From assembly GCF_000765825.2 (NCBI RefSeq), contig NZ_JRPE02000014.1, forward strand, positions 1-50,869: 50,869 nucleotides of DNA. Direction: 5' to 3'. A model generated the notes under the pieces. That model did no database searches and was not told where the DNA came from. It was given only the letters and a program-made list of their open reading frames with translations. This stretch comes from Helicobacter magdeburgensis. GTDB taxonomy: Bacteria; Campylobacterota; Campylobacteria; Campylobacterales; Helicobacteraceae. Within the stretch, counting starts at the first letter, position 1. The number at the start of each line of letters is the position of its first letter. This document shows, piece by piece, positions 1 to 9,925 of the stretch. The position numbers were made by a program, and so were the translations under genes.

Positions 1-184
1 TTTTTTATAAAAGGCTAGGGCAGTTTTTTCATATAAACTTCCTTTTGCAGAATCTTGCAGGATTTTGTTAAATCAATGCATAGGACTTGGGATTCTGCAG
101 CTTGTTAAACCCCTATTTACCTACTTTGTGAGATTCTATTTTTAAAATTTGTATTGTTTTAAGATTCTGTTATTGGCTTGGGCT
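1..184. other. Left-edge non-coding stretch
   Basis: I see no credible gene here. The stretch lies downstream of the minus-strand outer-membrane gene and is AT-rich. It contains four copies of the GATTCT/AGAATC hexamer (near 51, 91, 131 and 161), the motif that recurs across the whole window. No clear hairpin followed by a T tract is visible. Confidence 0.5.
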
Positions 185-1072
185 TTACATCGGGGTGAGT
201 TCCTGTTTTTTTGTCGCATCAAGGAAAATATGTTCAAATGAGAATGAGAATCCAAGCAGGAGATTATCGCCTTTTGTTGGGATATTGCGTCCCTGCAGGG
301 CATAGTATTTCACAAATGGAGCAATAGCTAGTCTTTTGTAAAATTTTGTATCCAAACGCACTTCTATTTCTAGCTGATAGAGTGGATTGTATTCCTGTGG
401 GGCGGAGCTGTAAAGATAGTGGCGAAAGTTTGTAAAGTAGTAAAACTTTGAATCTTTATTAAATTTATATTCAAGCTTGATACCGCCCTCCCAGCCGTAG
501 TTTTCAGATTCTGTTTTCAGTGAAAAGTCCTTTTCCCCAAAGGCGTTAAAATGTAAATCTTTGATATACACCCCATCAAAAAGTTTTACTCCCGCATTAA
601 GTCGTGTGATTTGTCGCCTATTTTCAAAGCCGGTTTGGTAATTTGCCTTGAGAAATGGACCGATTTCAAAGCCCCCTGCAAATGTTGGGACATACCAGAT
701 TCTGTGTGTGTAATCGGTGGTAATTAAGATTCTATCTAATGTGGTGTTGCTAATTCTTTCATCATCTCGCACAAGAATGGTGCGTCCATACTCGGCAAGA
801 GTGGAGTTAAATACGACATAACGCGGTGCATAAAAGTCAAGCCCTAAATCAAAGTAGCCTTGAGCGATAAGCTGTGAATCGCCCTTAATACGGCTATCTG
901 AAAACTTTACATACTCATCTTGCCCTTGGATTGTAGTAGAACTTAGATTTGTTGAGAGACGCTTTAGCTCAATATGCCAGCCGCGTTTATCGGGATTGAC
1001 ATCAATACCCGCTCCCAAGGTATAGGATATGGCACAAAGCATAAGCAAGGCACAAAAATAGAATCTAGTCAT
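185..1072 (-). CDS. Probable outer-membrane beta-barrel protein, function unknown
   Basis: This encodes 295 residues with a Sec signal peptide: Lys/Arg-poor start, hydrophobic stretch at residues 5-19, and a likely cleavage after ALG-type residues near 20. The mature part has no further membrane helix. It shows repeated alternating aromatic/polar segments (for example FDLGLDFYAPRYVVF and LLLGFSFSFEHIF) typical of amphipathic beta strands, so an outer-membrane barrel is likely. A good ribosome site (AAAGGA) precedes the ATG. The start overlaps the end of rarA by 8 bases, so it is probably the last gene of the cbpA-hspR-rarA operon. I do not recognise the family. The barrel assignment is an inference from sequence texture. 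Confidence 0.6.
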   Translation of the reverse strand: MTRFYFCALLMLCAISYTLGAGIDVNPDKRGWHIELKRLSTNLSSTTIQGQDEYVKFSDSRIKGDSQLIAQGYFDLGLDFYAPRYVVFNSTLAEYGRTILVRDDERISNTTLDRILITTDYTHRIWYVPTFAGGFEIGPFLKANYQTGFENRRQITRLNAGVKLFDGVYIKDLHFNAFGEKDFSLKTESENYGWEGGIKLEYKFNKDSKFYYFTNFRHYLYSSAPQEYNPLYQLEIEVRLDTKFYKRLAIAPFVKYYALQGRNIPTKGDNLLLGFSFSFEHIFLDATKKQELTPM

Positions 1073-2312
1073 TTTCTGTTCCTTTATCTTTGCTTGTGTT
1101 TGTGATTTTCTCTTTATTTTTAATTTTCTCTAGCCACTCATTGAGCGTTTTTTCAAAGCCTTTGGTGGTGGATTCTACAAAATGTAAATCTTGTGCAAGG
1201 TAGCTTTGCTCCACCCAGCCGCCAAAATTATGCGGATAGAGATACGAGCTAGAATCTGGCAGAATTTGACTTGGCACTTCTAGCACACAGCCTTGCTTAA
1301 TGCTGTCAAGGGCGGCGTTTATGGCGTTATAGGCGGTGTTGCTTTTGGGTGAAGAGGCTAGGTAAATCACGCATTGAGATAAGATAATGCGAGATTCAGG
1401 ATAACCGATTTTACTTACAGCCATCATTGTGCTAGTGGCGAGATTTAGGGCGTTTGGGTTGGCATTGCCTATATCTTCACTAGCTAGTATTACAAGTCGC
1501 CTAGCGATAAACTCCGGATTCTCATCTCCCGCAATAAGCCGTGCTAAATAATATACACTTGCATTGACATCACTGCCGCGAATAGACTTGATTAAGGCAC
1601 TTATAAGCGTGTAGTGGCTTTCACTCTCACTTGCCCCGTCGTGTAGGGCATAGGGACGCAGGGCTTTTAAGCTTTGCAGTGAAATATTATGCTCTCCCGT
1701 GCTGATTATGGCATCAAGCAGGTTTAGCATAGCTCTTGCATCGCCTACACTTGAATGGATAAGATACTCTCTAGCTTGGGATTCAAGCTCTATGTAGATA
1801 TGTTTGGAATCCTTTAAAAATGCGAGAGCTTTCTCTAAAATAGAATCTAAATGGGCGTTGGAATGGGGCTTTAGCTCAAAAAGGAAGCTACGAGAGCGGA
1901 TAGCATTTGTAAGAGAATGAAAAGGATTATAAGTGCTAGCCCCTAGGATAATGGCACTATAAGATTCCATAATAGGCAGTAAGACTTCCTGCTGGGTGCG
2001 AGTAAGGCGATGGACTTCATCAATAAAAATAATGGGCTGGAATAGGGTGTTCTCATAGCTTTTGACAAATTGCCGCAGCTCCTCTATCTTGAAGCTTGTA
2101 GCGTTGTAACTCATAAAAGGCTTGTTAAGCTCTTTGGCAATGAGTGCAGCAAGAGTGGTCTTGCCACTGCCGGGGGGTCCATAAAAAAAGCAATGTGATA
2201 GAGCGTTGTGTTTTAGCATTTTAAAAAGAGGCGTATCAGGTGCGATGATATGCTCTTGGGCGATAAAATCTTGTAAGGATTCTGGGCGGAGTAGGGCGGC
2301 GAGATTTAGCAA
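1065..2312 (-). CDS. rarA: Replication-associated recombination protein A (RarA/MgsA), AAA+ ATPase
   Basis: This is a clamp-loader-like AAA+ ATPase of 415 residues that acts at stalled replication forks. Visible motifs are Walker A GPPGSGKTT (residues 45-53), Walker B IIFIDEVHR, a sensor-type segment near IILGAST and the C-terminal MgsA region (DENPEFIARRLVILASEDIG). The only plausible start is TTG, 9 bases after the hspR stop, with no convincing ribosome site, so translation is probably coupled to hspR. In H. pylori the equivalent gene also follows cbpA and hspR, which puts it under HspR heat-shock control. Family assignment is secure; the exact start is less so. Confidence 0.93.
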   Translation of the reverse strand: MLNLAALLRPESLQDFIAQEHIIAPDTPLFKMLKHNALSHCFFYGPPGSGKTTLAALIAKELNKPFMSYNATSFKIEELRQFVKSYENTLFQPIIFIDEVHRLTRTQQEVLLPIMESYSAIILGASTYNPFHSLTNAIRSRSFLFELKPHSNAHLDSILEKALAFLKDSKHIYIELESQAREYLIHSSVGDARAMLNLLDAIISTGEHNISLQSLKALRPYALHDGASESESHYTLISALIKSIRGSDVNASVYYLARLIAGDENPEFIARRLVILASEDIGNANPNALNLATSTMMAVSKIGYPESRIILSQCVIYLASSPKSNTAYNAINAALDSIKQGCVLEVPSQILPDSSSYLYPHNFGGWVEQSYLAQDLHFVESTTKGFEKTLNEWLEKIKNKEKITNTSKDKGTEND

Positions 2313-2321
2313 ATGAAAACT

Positions 2322-2684
2322 TTACTTTTTTTGAAACAAAATAATTTCATAGGAGCTTTGGTGCGATTGTAGGACATTTGTTTTACCTTGATGTTTAGCA
2401 AGGTCTTCGCGTAAATCTCCTGCCATTTTATCAAGCTCATCAAGCCGCTCTTTTAACCGCAGGATAATATCCACACCTGCTAGATTCACTCCCATATCGC
2501 GTGTGAGTTTGAGTATAGTTTTAATCTTATCAATATCGCGTTGTGAGTAAAGACGCATTTTGCCATCGGTGCGTCCGGGTTGGATTAGCCCTTCTTTTTC
2601 ATATTGACGCAAGGTTTGGGGGTGGATTTCTAGAATCTTTGCTACCACGCTAATAAGATAAACAGGCTCATCATAGCTATACAT
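2322..2684 (-). CDS. hspR: HspR, MerR-family heat-shock repressor
   Basis: This 120-residue repressor has an N-terminal MerR-type winged helix-turn-helix (VAKILEIHPQTLRQYEKEG, then GRTDGKMRLYSQRDI) and a predicted coiled coil at residues 70-105 (LRLKERLDELDKMAGDLRE). In H. pylori HspR represses chaperone operons, including its own cbpA-hspR-rarA operon, and gene order is the same here. The start is fixed by an AAGGAG site 8 bases upstream of the ATG. Length is close to the H. pylori protein. I did not find a clear HAIR inverted repeat upstream of cbpA, so autoregulation is inferred from the family rather than seen. Confidence 0.95.
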   Translation of the reverse strand: MYSYDEPVYLISVVAKILEIHPQTLRQYEKEGLIQPGRTDGKMRLYSQRDIDKIKTILKLTRDMGVNLAGVDIILRLKERLDELDKMAGDLREDLAKHQGKTNVLQSHQSSYEIILFQKK

Positions 2685-2714
2685 TTTCTCGCTCCTTATT
2701 TGATTTTGCTTGGA

Positions 2715-3611
2715 TTATGGAAGCTGGGCTTTTAGCACAACTTGAGCCTCTTTGCTTAGCTCATCTATGCGGGGTAAGATAACATTAACTTTCACATATA
2801 AATCCCCAAAAATCCCACTTTTGCGGTTTTTAATCCCTTTGCCTTTAATGCGGAATTTTTGGTTGTTTTTTGTATTTTGCGGGATTGTGAGTGTAACTTC
2901 CCCATAAAGCGTTGAAAGCGAGACTTTGCCGCCAAAAAGGGCGGTTTTTAGTGAAATGTCAATGATTTTATGTAGATCATCTTCTTCTCTTATGAATTCA
3001 GCTGAATCTAGCACCTTGACTTTAAGGAGCAAATCCCCAGAGCGTCCATTTTGTGAATTACCCTTGCCTCTTAGGCGGATTGTTTCATTATCTTTTAGCC
3101 CGACTGGAATCTTAATATCAAAGCTCCCGCTTCGCCCACTATAATGATAGCTTCCACCAAGGGCGGCATTTTCAAATGGGATTTGGATATTTTCTTGCAC
3201 ATCAAGATTTGGGGCATTGAAGTTTGAAAAGCCAAAATCCCCACTACCACCACTAAATCCGCTAAATCCTCCACCGAAGAATCCACTTCCATTACCCGCA
3301 CCAAAGCCGCCTTGCCCAAAGATTGAAGCAAGAATGTCATCAAGGTTTGCCCCACTGCCTTGTGAGCGTGAAAAGTCGTGGAAATTCTGCCCACCAAACA
3401 TTGTATCGCCAAAGCGATCATATTGTGCTTTTTTATTTTCATCGCTTAAAACTTCATACGCAGCGTTAATTTCTTTAAACTTCTCCTCCGCTCCAGAATC
3501 TTTATTAATGTCAGGGTGATATTTTCTCGCTAACTTGCGATAGGCTTTTTTAATCTCATCTTGTGAAGCATTTTCGCTTATCTCAAGCGTATCATAAAGA
3601 CTTTTTGACAT
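2715..3611 (-). CDS. cbpA: DnaJ-type co-chaperone CbpA
   Basis: This 298-residue Hsp40 has an N-terminal J domain with the DnaK-stimulating HPD tripeptide at residues 32-34 (KYHPDIN). A Gly/Phe-rich linker follows at about residues 75-130. The C-terminal substrate-binding beta domains include GDLLLKVKV and the late motif GDLYVKVNV. It lacks the four-CxxCxGxG zinc finger of true DnaJ, so CbpA is the better name. It is the first gene of the cbpA-hspR-rarA operon, with AAGGAG 7 bases before the ATG. Confidence 0.93.
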   Translation of the reverse strand: MSKSLYDTLEISENASQDEIKKAYRKLARKYHPDINKDSGAEEKFKEINAAYEVLSDENKKAQYDRFGDTMFGGQNFHDFSRSQGSGANLDDILASIFGQGGFGAGNGSGFFGGGFSGFSGGSGDFGFSNFNAPNLDVQENIQIPFENAALGGSYHYSGRSGSFDIKIPVGLKDNETIRLRGKGNSQNGRSGDLLLKVKVLDSAEFIREEDDLHKIIDISLKTALFGGKVSLSTLYGEVTLTIPQNTKNNQKFRIKGKGIKNRKSGIFGDLYVKVNVILPRIDELSKEAQVVLKAQLP

Positions 3612-3783
3612 ATATAACTCCTTAAAATTTATAGTGATTTTTATATAATTTAAGTGTTATTGTATCATAAAAGTTTAGCAAAGTGTAATCAAGGTTAAAA
3701 TTTGCAAAAAGTTTGCGAGTTGGGTTATAATTTAAACTCTCTTCATAACAATGCAGAAAAAGAATCTTTATAAGGAATAGACT
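3612..3783. promoter_or_regulatory. Divergent promoter region between cbpA and addA
   Basis: On the plus strand a perfect TATAAT lies at 3726-3731, with an AAGGA ribosome site at 3772-3776 serving addA. On the minus strand AT-rich -10-like TATAAA elements precede the AAGGAG of cbpA. The H. pylori cbpA promoter is bound by HspR, but I do not see a clean CTTGAGT-N7-ACTCAAG repeat. The addA -10 is the solid element; the cbpA promoter is inferred. Confidence 0.5.
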
Positions 3784-6753
3784 ATGCAAGAGCAGTTTTT
3801 AGCACTTAAAGCATCAGCGGGAAGTGGCAAGACTTTTAGCCTTTCGTTGCGTTTTATATATTTGCTTTTTCAAGGGGCGAATCCACATCAGATTCTCACA
3901 CTCACTTTTACAAAAAAAGCTTCAAATGAGATGTATCGTAGAATCTATGAGCATCTTAAAAGCCTTTTGCAAAGCTTTGAGACAGGCACTTTTGAAAGCA
4001 ATGATATTTATAAGGCTTTGTTGCAAAAGGGGCTAAGTCATAATCAAATAAGTGAAAATATTGCTGCTTTGTATCATATTTTTATGCAAAGTAGCCCACG
4101 CATTGCGACTATTGATTCATTTTTTCATTCTGTTTTGAAAAAATTTTGCTGGTATGTGGGCGTGTCTTCAAGGTTTGAGATAGGTGAGATAGATAAGGGC
4201 GAGATGTATGAGATGTTTTTAAGCTCACTTTCAGCTAAAGAGATAAAGGAATTTGTTGGGTTTTGCTTCACCCAAGGGCTAAAATTGCAGGATTTTTTAG
4301 CTATGCTTTATAACTTTTCCTTTTTGCCGCATAATATTTTGCTAGATTCTTGTTATGATGAGATTGATACCAAGGGCTTAAGCTTGGAGCAAATCGCTCA
4401 AGAGATTACTATAAATATGGCTAAGGTGTGCGATGAGCTTAAAAGGCAGGAAGCCACGCCAAGTGCGATAAAACTTTTTTCTAAGACATTTGATTATTTC
4501 ACAAATAGTAAATCTTCAGTAAAAATGCTAACAGATTGGGATAACCATTCTTATTTAAAAAAGTATGATTTATCATCTATGGAATCTGTGCGTGAAAGGA
4601 TTTATGGGCTTTTTGTGATGTATTATCATCAAAAGCAAAGGCAGATTCTATTGCGGATTTTACATTATCTTACGCGGTTTAAAAACGCACAGCAACAAGT
4701 GCTAAAAAGTAAAAATGTGCTAGATTTTGAATCTGTAAGTATGAAAAATTATGAGTTACTCACACAAAACATAGACAGGGAGTTTTTTTATTTTCGTTTA
4801 GATGAAAAAATTACGCATATTTTGCTTGATGAATTTCAAGACACAAGCTGTATGCAGTATCAAATTTTGCGACCTATAATTGATGAAATACAATCTGGGA
4901 ATGGACGCATAGGCGATAGAAGTGTATTTATTGTGGGCGATGAGAAGCAAAGTATTTATATGTTTCGCGGGAGTTTTTCAGGCGTTTTTGAAGAAGCTAC
5001 AAAGGCTTTGACACAAGAGAATCTTGAATATAACTACCGCTCAAGCAAACGCGTGATTGACTTTAATAATGCTACTTTTTCGCGTTGTTTTGAAAATTAT
5101 ATTAATCAAGCATATCCGCATACTTTGAAGCAAGAGAGTAAGGAGCAAGAGATCGGCTTTGTGCGAGTTTTTGCCCCGGTGGGTGAGGGAGAAAAGGAAG
5201 TTCAAAAGGTAGATAATGTCCTTGTATCACAAGTGGTTGATGAGCTAGGGGCATTGCTAGAGCAGGGGGCAGATGAAGATGATATTGCGATTTTGGTTTT
5301 CAAAAATAATGATATTTTAACACTTAAAGAATCTATTCAAGCTCAAATGCCCCACTTAAATATCGTAACTGAAACAAACTCTAGGCTTTTTGAAAAAAAG
5401 GAAGTAAAAATTTTGCTTTATGCGTTGAAGTGTATTGTGGTAGATTCTAAACTTCACAAGCAGGAGCAATGGGAGAATGATGAGAAAAAAGCTAGTCTGT
5501 ATAAGGAGCTAAAACTCTATGAAAAAAGTATTATAAAACTCCTTGGAGAATCCTATTTTGGCGATTGTGTGGGAGAATCTAGCCTCTCTCACCCTGTGTT
5601 GCATAAGCTCAAATCGCTTCATTTAGGCATTGACACGCCTCCATCGCAGGTTATACTCGCACTGATTGAAGAGCTAGATTTAGCCCAAAGTGTGAGCTGG
5701 CGATTTTTGGAGCTTAGTTGTGAATATAGGAGTATTGAAGAGTTTTTACAAGAGATACCTTCACTGCTTTGCAATGCTCCAACACAAAGCAATCAGGGTG
5801 TAAAAATAATGACTATTCACAAATCAAAGGGTTTAGAGTTTAAATATGTGATTTTATGCGATAGGCTAGGCAGAGAAAATAATAGTAGTGATAGGTTTAT
5901 TACAGAGTATCGCGGGGCTAGTATGAGGCAGCTTTATTATAAAATGCCACATCGTGAAGTGTTTGACATTGCGTATAATGGGGCGTTGCAATCATATAAT
6001 GTATATGCTAATCAAGAAAAGCATAATGTGTTGTATGTGGCTTTCACAAGGGCGAAATGTGGGCTAAGTGTGATGCAAAAATCTAAAGGGAAGTTTGAGA
6101 TTCTAGGACTTGAAAATTCTAGGCAGTTTGATGACATTCCTAAGCTTGTTTCTAGGCCAAAAAGCCACAATATGCAAAATATGCAAAGCCTTCTTTATAC
6201 AATGCCAAAGCTTGGGGAGCAAGATGACTTTGTGCGTGTGGAGCAGAGTGAGAGTAAGGGCATTTTTGATTCGCAGAGTTGGCGTAATATTATTTTTGGA
6301 AATGCTTTGCATAGCGTGTTTGAGATGCATTTGGGCTATGAAATGAGTGTGAAAGATATGCAGAGTATTTTATTTAATCGCTATGGTTTTGCGCTCACGC
6401 TTGAAAATATACAAGATTGTATGCAAAAAGCTATATCGTGTATGCAAAGTGTGGAATTTAAGAATCTGCTTGGAAGCAAGATGGCTAGGTGTGAGGTGAG
6501 CTACAAGGCGGAAAATCGTCTCTATCGTATGGATACGCTTTTATATGATGAGAAAGAGTGGATTGTGCTAGATTATAAGAGTGCAACAAGTGATGAAGAT
6601 TCTCATAAACAGCAGGTGCGTGAATATATGGAGTTTCTAAGGCGGTATGGCAAAGATAAAGAATCTAAAGAGCATAAGCAAATACGAGGCTTTATTGTCT
6701 ATCCCTTGAAAAAGCAAGGTGAGCAGTTATGCGAGGTATCTTTGATAGGGTAG
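3784..6753 (+). CDS. addA: AddA-like RecB-family helicase-nuclease
   Basis: This 989-residue superfamily 1A helicase has all expected motifs. Walker A is ASAGSGKTF (residues 11-19) and motif Ia is TLTFTKKASNEM. Motif II is LLDEFQDTS, motif III is GDEKQSIYMFRGS and motif IV is YNYRSSKRV. Motif V is TIHKSKGLEFKYVIL and motif VI is LYVAFTRAK. The C-terminus carries a RecB/PD-(D/E)XK nuclease signature (RMDTLLYDEK, then VLDYKSA, then QVREYMEF). AddAB processes double-strand breaks and loads RecA. In H. pylori addA and addB are unlinked and addA lies near nhaA-yajC-secDF, as here. An ATG start with AAGGA fits. No AddB partner is in the window. Confidence 0.9.
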   Translation: MQEQFLALKASAGSGKTFSLSLRFIYLLFQGANPHQILTLTFTKKASNEMYRRIYEHLKSLLQSFETGTFESNDIYKALLQKGLSHNQISENIAALYHIFMQSSPRIATIDSFFHSVLKKFCWYVGVSSRFEIGEIDKGEMYEMFLSSLSAKEIKEFVGFCFTQGLKLQDFLAMLYNFSFLPHNILLDSCYDEIDTKGLSLEQIAQEITINMAKVCDELKRQEATPSAIKLFSKTFDYFTNSKSSVKMLTDWDNHSYLKKYDLSSMESVRERIYGLFVMYYHQKQRQILLRILHYLTRFKNAQQQVLKSKNVLDFESVSMKNYELLTQNIDREFFYFRLDEKITHILLDEFQDTSCMQYQILRPIIDEIQSGNGRIGDRSVFIVGDEKQSIYMFRGSFSGVFEEATKALTQENLEYNYRSSKRVIDFNNATFSRCFENYINQAYPHTLKQESKEQEIGFVRVFAPVGEGEKEVQKVDNVLVSQVVDELGALLEQGADEDDIAILVFKNNDILTLKESIQAQMPHLNIVTETNSRLFEKKEVKILLYALKCIVVDSKLHKQEQWENDEKKASLYKELKLYEKSIIKLLGESYFGDCVGESSLSHPVLHKLKSLHLGIDTPPSQVILALIEELDLAQSVSWRFLELSCEYRSIEEFLQEIPSLLCNAPTQSNQGVKIMTIHKSKGLEFKYVILCDRLGRENNSSDRFITEYRGASMRQLYYKMPHREVFDIAYNGALQSYNVYANQEKHNVLYVAFTRAKCGLSVMQKSKGKFEILGLENSRQFDDIPKLVSRPKSHNMQNMQSLLYTMPKLGEQDDFVRVEQSESKGIFDSQSWRNIIFGNALHSVFEMHLGYEMSVKDMQSILFNRYGFALTLENIQDCMQKAISCMQSVEFKNLLGSKMARCEVSYKAENRLYRMDTLLYDEKEWIVLDYKSATSDEDSHKQQVREYMEFLRRYGKDKESKEHKQIRGFIVYPLKKQGEQLCEVSLIG

Positions 6754-6874
6754 AGACATAGGCTAGATTCTATATTACAGCTAGAATCTTTGTCTTGCAA
6801 GGCTTCAAATAGATTTTATGATTAAGTAAAAAATAAGTAAGTAGCATAAATCTTAAGAAGTGGCTTATATCCCC

Positions 6875-6903
6875 TTGACTAGCCTATTGCAATTAAGTAT
6901 AAT
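6875..6903 (+). promoter_or_regulatory. Sigma-70 promoter of the nhaA pair
   Basis: TTGACT at 6875-6880 and a perfect TATAAT at 6898-6903 are separated by 17 bases. This is the best housekeeping promoter seen in the window. Transcription would start about 80 bases before the first nhaA. The rest of the 236-base gap between addA and nhaA holds nothing else I recognise except an 8-base inverted GATTCTA pair at 6765-6789. Confidence 0.7.
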
Positions 6904-6989
6904 GCGGATTTTAAACCCCCTTATAAGTTTTCCACACTAAAACTTGGAATCTAAATCATATTTACCATATTGTCTTTGGAGGAGATTCT

Positions 6990-8501
6990 ATGCAAGAGGC
7001 AAAATTAAAGCCTAACAAACATTCATATGTTAAAGATAAACTGCAGGAGAATCTCAACGCCTTTATCAAGCACGAATCTTTTGGTGGAATCTTGCTTGCA
7101 TTTTGCGTGGTTGTGGCAATGCTTGTGGCAAATTCGCCTTATGCGGATATATATTTTGAGTTTTTTCATACGGAGTTTGGGGCTTTTTTTGGGGATTCTG
7201 ATGTCAAGATCAATGTGCAGGAGTTTATTAACGATGTGCTGATGTCATTTTTCTTCTTGCTTGTGGGCTTGGAGATGAAGCGTGAAATGCTTTATGGAGA
7301 GCTTGCGGGATTTAAAAAGGTGAGCTTTTCATTTTTGGCAGCTTTTGGGGGGATTATATGTCCTGTAATGATTTATTTGTATTTTAATCTTGGCACAGCC
7401 TATGAGAGTGGCTTTGGTGTGGCGATGAGCACGGATACGGCTTTTGCTTTGGGGCTTGTTATGCTTCTTGGTCATAGGGTGCCAAAGATTCTCAAAGTGT
7501 TTCTTGTAACTTTGGCTGTGGCAGATGATTTGGGTGCTATTTCTGTGATTGCGATTTTTTATTCGGATACAATTCATTTAGAGTGGATTTATGCTTCTTT
7601 AGCACTTGTAGTTGTGCTAGTTTATCTTAATTATCGCGATACAAAGCATCTGTCTTTATACTTTTTGGTTGGAATCTTGCTGTGGATTTGTGTGCATCAT
7701 AGTGGGATTCACGTAACGATTGCTGCGGTTATTTTGGCTATGGCGATTCCGGGGCGAACGCGTGTGAATAAGCGGTATTTTGTCAATATGCTCAAAGAGT
7801 TTGATAAGATGAAAAGCGCTACAAATGAGTGGAGTGATGTGATTTATACAAATGAGGCAGAAAAGCTTGGATTTTGGAAAGGGAGTTTTAAAAATATCAA
7901 AAACTTTATGTTTGGCACACAAGATGTGGAAAAAAAGATTGATATGGTAAAAACTTCGCAGCTCGTGCATATGCTTGATACCATAGGGACATATTCCAGC
8001 TATGCAAAAAATCCACTTTTGCGATTAGAACACGCCTTGCAGCCATTATGTGCGTATTTTTTTGTGCCACTTTTTGCTTTTGCAAATGCGGGAGTGTCGC
8101 TTGAAAGTGGTGTGGAGATTAGCCTTAATAGTGTGATGATTGGCACGATTTTGGGCTTAGTGGTAGGGAAGCCAATAGGTGTTGTGCTATTTTGCTTTTT
8201 AGGGGAGAGACTAAATCTTGCCGTGCGTCCAAAAGATTTAAAATACGGACATATTGTGGCTGTTGGTATGATGTCGGGTATTGGCTTTACGATGTCAATG
8301 TTTGTGGCAAATCTCGCTTACAAAGATGATATGATGAGTATTGATATGTCTAAAATTTCCATTCTTGTGGCATCATCTATTGCAGCGGTACTTGGGCTAA
8401 TTGCTGTGTATCTTAGCACGATAGAAAAACAGAATCTAGCAGAAGCGACAAGTAAAGACGATGAGATTCAAAGGCTCAAAGATACGCAGAGTGTGATTTA
8501 A
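6990..8501 (+). CDS. nhaA: Na+/H+ antiporter NhaA, long form (first of two)
   Basis: This 503-residue inner-membrane antiporter would export Na+ in exchange for protons for pH and salt homeostasis. The paired aspartates of the ion site are seen in [15 protein letters not shown], and the family segments [16 protein letters not shown] and [14 protein letters not shown] are present. It is longer than the next gene because of a ~75-residue charged cytoplasmic loop (about residues 255-335, [15 protein letters not shown] to [11 protein letters not shown]). A strong GGAGGAG precedes the ATG. It is followed after 28 bases by a second nhaA, so the two are probably co-transcribed. H. pylori has one nhaA at this locus. 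Confidence 0.95.
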   Translation: MQEAKLKPNKHSYVKDKLQENLNAFIKHESFGGILLAFCVVVAMLVANSPYADIYFEFFHTEFGAFFGDSDVKINVQEFINDVLMSFFFLLVGLEMKREMLYGELAGFKKVSFSFLAAFGGIICPVMIYLYFNLGTAYESGFGVAMSTDTAFALGLVMLLGHRVPKILKVFLVTLAVADDLGAISVIAIFYSDTIHLEWIYASLALVVVLVYLNYRDTKHLSLYFLVGILLWICVHHSGIHVTIAAVILAMAIPGRTRVNKRYFVNMLKEFDKMKSATNEWSDVIYTNEAEKLGFWKGSFKNIKNFMFGTQDVEKKIDMVKTSQLVHMLDTIGTYSSYAKNPLLRLEHALQPLCAYFFVPLFAFANAGVSLESGVEISLNSVMIGTILGLVVGKPIGVVLFCFLGERLNLAVRPKDLKYGHIVAVGMMSGIGFTMSMFVANLAYKDDMMSIDMSKISILVASSIAAVLGLIAVYLSTIEKQNLAEATSKDDEIQRLKDTQSVI

Positions 8502-8529
8502 GTTTATGATTTAATGGTAAGGAGCAGCA

Positions 8530-9861
8530 ATGACAAAACAGGTAAGACAAAATAAAGTTTCAGAAGCATTGAGTAATTTTATCCGTGCTGAATCTTTTAG
8601 TGGTATTTTTTTGTTTTTTTGTGCTGTGAGTGCGATGATTGTAGCAAACTCGCCTTTAGCTGATGTGTATAAACACTTTTGGGAGCAGCCCTTTGGCTTT
8701 AGCTTTGCTGGGCGTTTTTATGGCTTTAGTATTCACGATTGGATTAATGATGTATTGATGTCTGTATTTTTTCTTATGGTGGGTTTGGAGATAAAGCGTG
8801 AGTTATTATTTGGGGATTTATCGGGGTTTGCTAAGGCGGCTTTTCCTGTGATTGGGGCAATTGGTGGTATGGTTGTGCCGGGCGTGATTTATTATGTGAT
8901 GAATGCTGGTACACCTTCATATCACGGCTTTGGGATTCCAATGGCGACAGATATTGCCTTTGCTTTGGGCGTGATTTTGCTTCTTGGGAAGCGTGTGCCT
9001 TTGGCATTGAAAGTATTTCTTGTAACTTTAGCTGTGGCAGATGATTTGGGAGCGATTGCTGTGATTGCAATTTTTTATCCATCACCTGAAGGACTGCATT
9101 TTAGCTATCTTTTTGCAGCATTTGGCATTGTGGCATTTTTGGTGGTTTTAAATCGCTTTGGAGTAAGGCGACTTGATGTGTATTTGGGCGTTGGAATTAT
9201 TTTGTGGTTTTGTGTGCATCACGGCGGGATTCACGCGACAATCGCTGCTGTGGCATTGGCATTTTGTATCCCTGTGAAGCCTAAGATTCAAAGCAAGGAC
9301 TTTATTGAAGTAGTGCGTCAGCTTATGCAGGTGTTTGTAGATAAAGAAAAGGAAAGAAAAAATATTTTGCTTGATACGGAGCAGATGAGTGCTATTAATG
9401 AGCTCTCACACGATTTTACAAAAGTGCAAAATCCGCTTTTGCGATTAGAACACGCCCTGCAGCCATTATGTGCGTATATCATTATGCCGCTTTTTGCGTT
9501 TGCAAATGCTGGAGTAAATATACAAGCCGAAGTGAATTTTAATATTGATCATATTATGCTTGGCATTATCCTTGGGCTTGTTGTTGGTAAGCCTTTGGGT
9601 ATTTTGGGCTTGACTTTTGTATGTGAAAAGCTCAAAATCGCTTCGCGTCCAGAAGGCGTAACTTGGAGTCATATTTTTGGAGCAGGAATGCTTGCGGGGA
9701 TTGGCTTTACAATGTCAATGTTTGTAAGTAACCTCGCCTTTGATGATCCAAGCTCGGCAGATGTAGCAAAGGTGGCAATTTTACTTGCTTCAAGTATTGC
9801 TGGGGTTGTTGGGTCTATGTTTTTGCTTGTTTATCATCAAATTAGCAAGGCTAAGTCTTAG
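8530..9861 (+). CDS. nhaA: Na+/H+ antiporter NhaA (second of two)
   Basis: This is a 443-residue paralogue of the preceding gene. It keeps the ion-binding [15 protein letters not shown] segment, LEIKRELLFGDLSGFAK, and the shared block [16 protein letters not shown]. The central cytoplasmic loop is shorter (about residues 255-300) and differs in sequence from the first copy. Its size is near that of H. pylori NhaA. AAGGAG lies 7 bases before the ATG. The pair looks like an old tandem duplication: the helices are conserved and the loops, where pH sensing is often placed, have diverged. Division of labour between the copies is an inference. Confidence 0.95.
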   Translation: MTKQVRQNKVSEALSNFIRAESFSGIFLFFCAVSAMIVANSPLADVYKHFWEQPFGFSFAGRFYGFSIHDWINDVLMSVFFLMVGLEIKRELLFGDLSGFAKAAFPVIGAIGGMVVPGVIYYVMNAGTPSYHGFGIPMATDIAFALGVILLLGKRVPLALKVFLVTLAVADDLGAIAVIAIFYPSPEGLHFSYLFAAFGIVAFLVVLNRFGVRRLDVYLGVGIILWFCVHHGGIHATIAAVALAFCIPVKPKIQSKDFIEVVRQLMQVFVDKEKERKNILLDTEQMSAINELSHDFTKVQNPLLRLEHALQPLCAYIIMPLFAFANAGVNIQAEVNFNIDHIMLGIILGLVVGKPLGILGLTFVCEKLKIASRPEGVTWSHIFGAGMLAGIGFTMSMFVSNLAFDDPSSADVAKVAILLASSIAGVVGSMFLLVYHQISKAKS

Positions 9862-9925
9862 CTATTCCAAAATTTAACTATTTTTGGATAGAATCCGCAC
9901 TTTAATTTACTCTTAAAGGATCACT

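Noticed and set aside
3612-3783. HspR operator (HAIR repeat) before cbpA
   Set aside because: No good match to CTTGAGT-N7-ACTCAAG was found in either orientation.
6765-6789. 8-base inverted repeat AGATTCTA-N9-TAGAATCT behind addA as a terminator
   Set aside because: The arms are AT-rich, there is no following T tract, and the motif is so common in this DNA that chance pairs are expected.
9862-9925. Hairpin between nhaA and yajC as a terminator
   Set aside because: The CTATTCCAAAA / TTTTTGGATAG pairing is imperfect and not followed by a T run; the same bases may be a -10 region.
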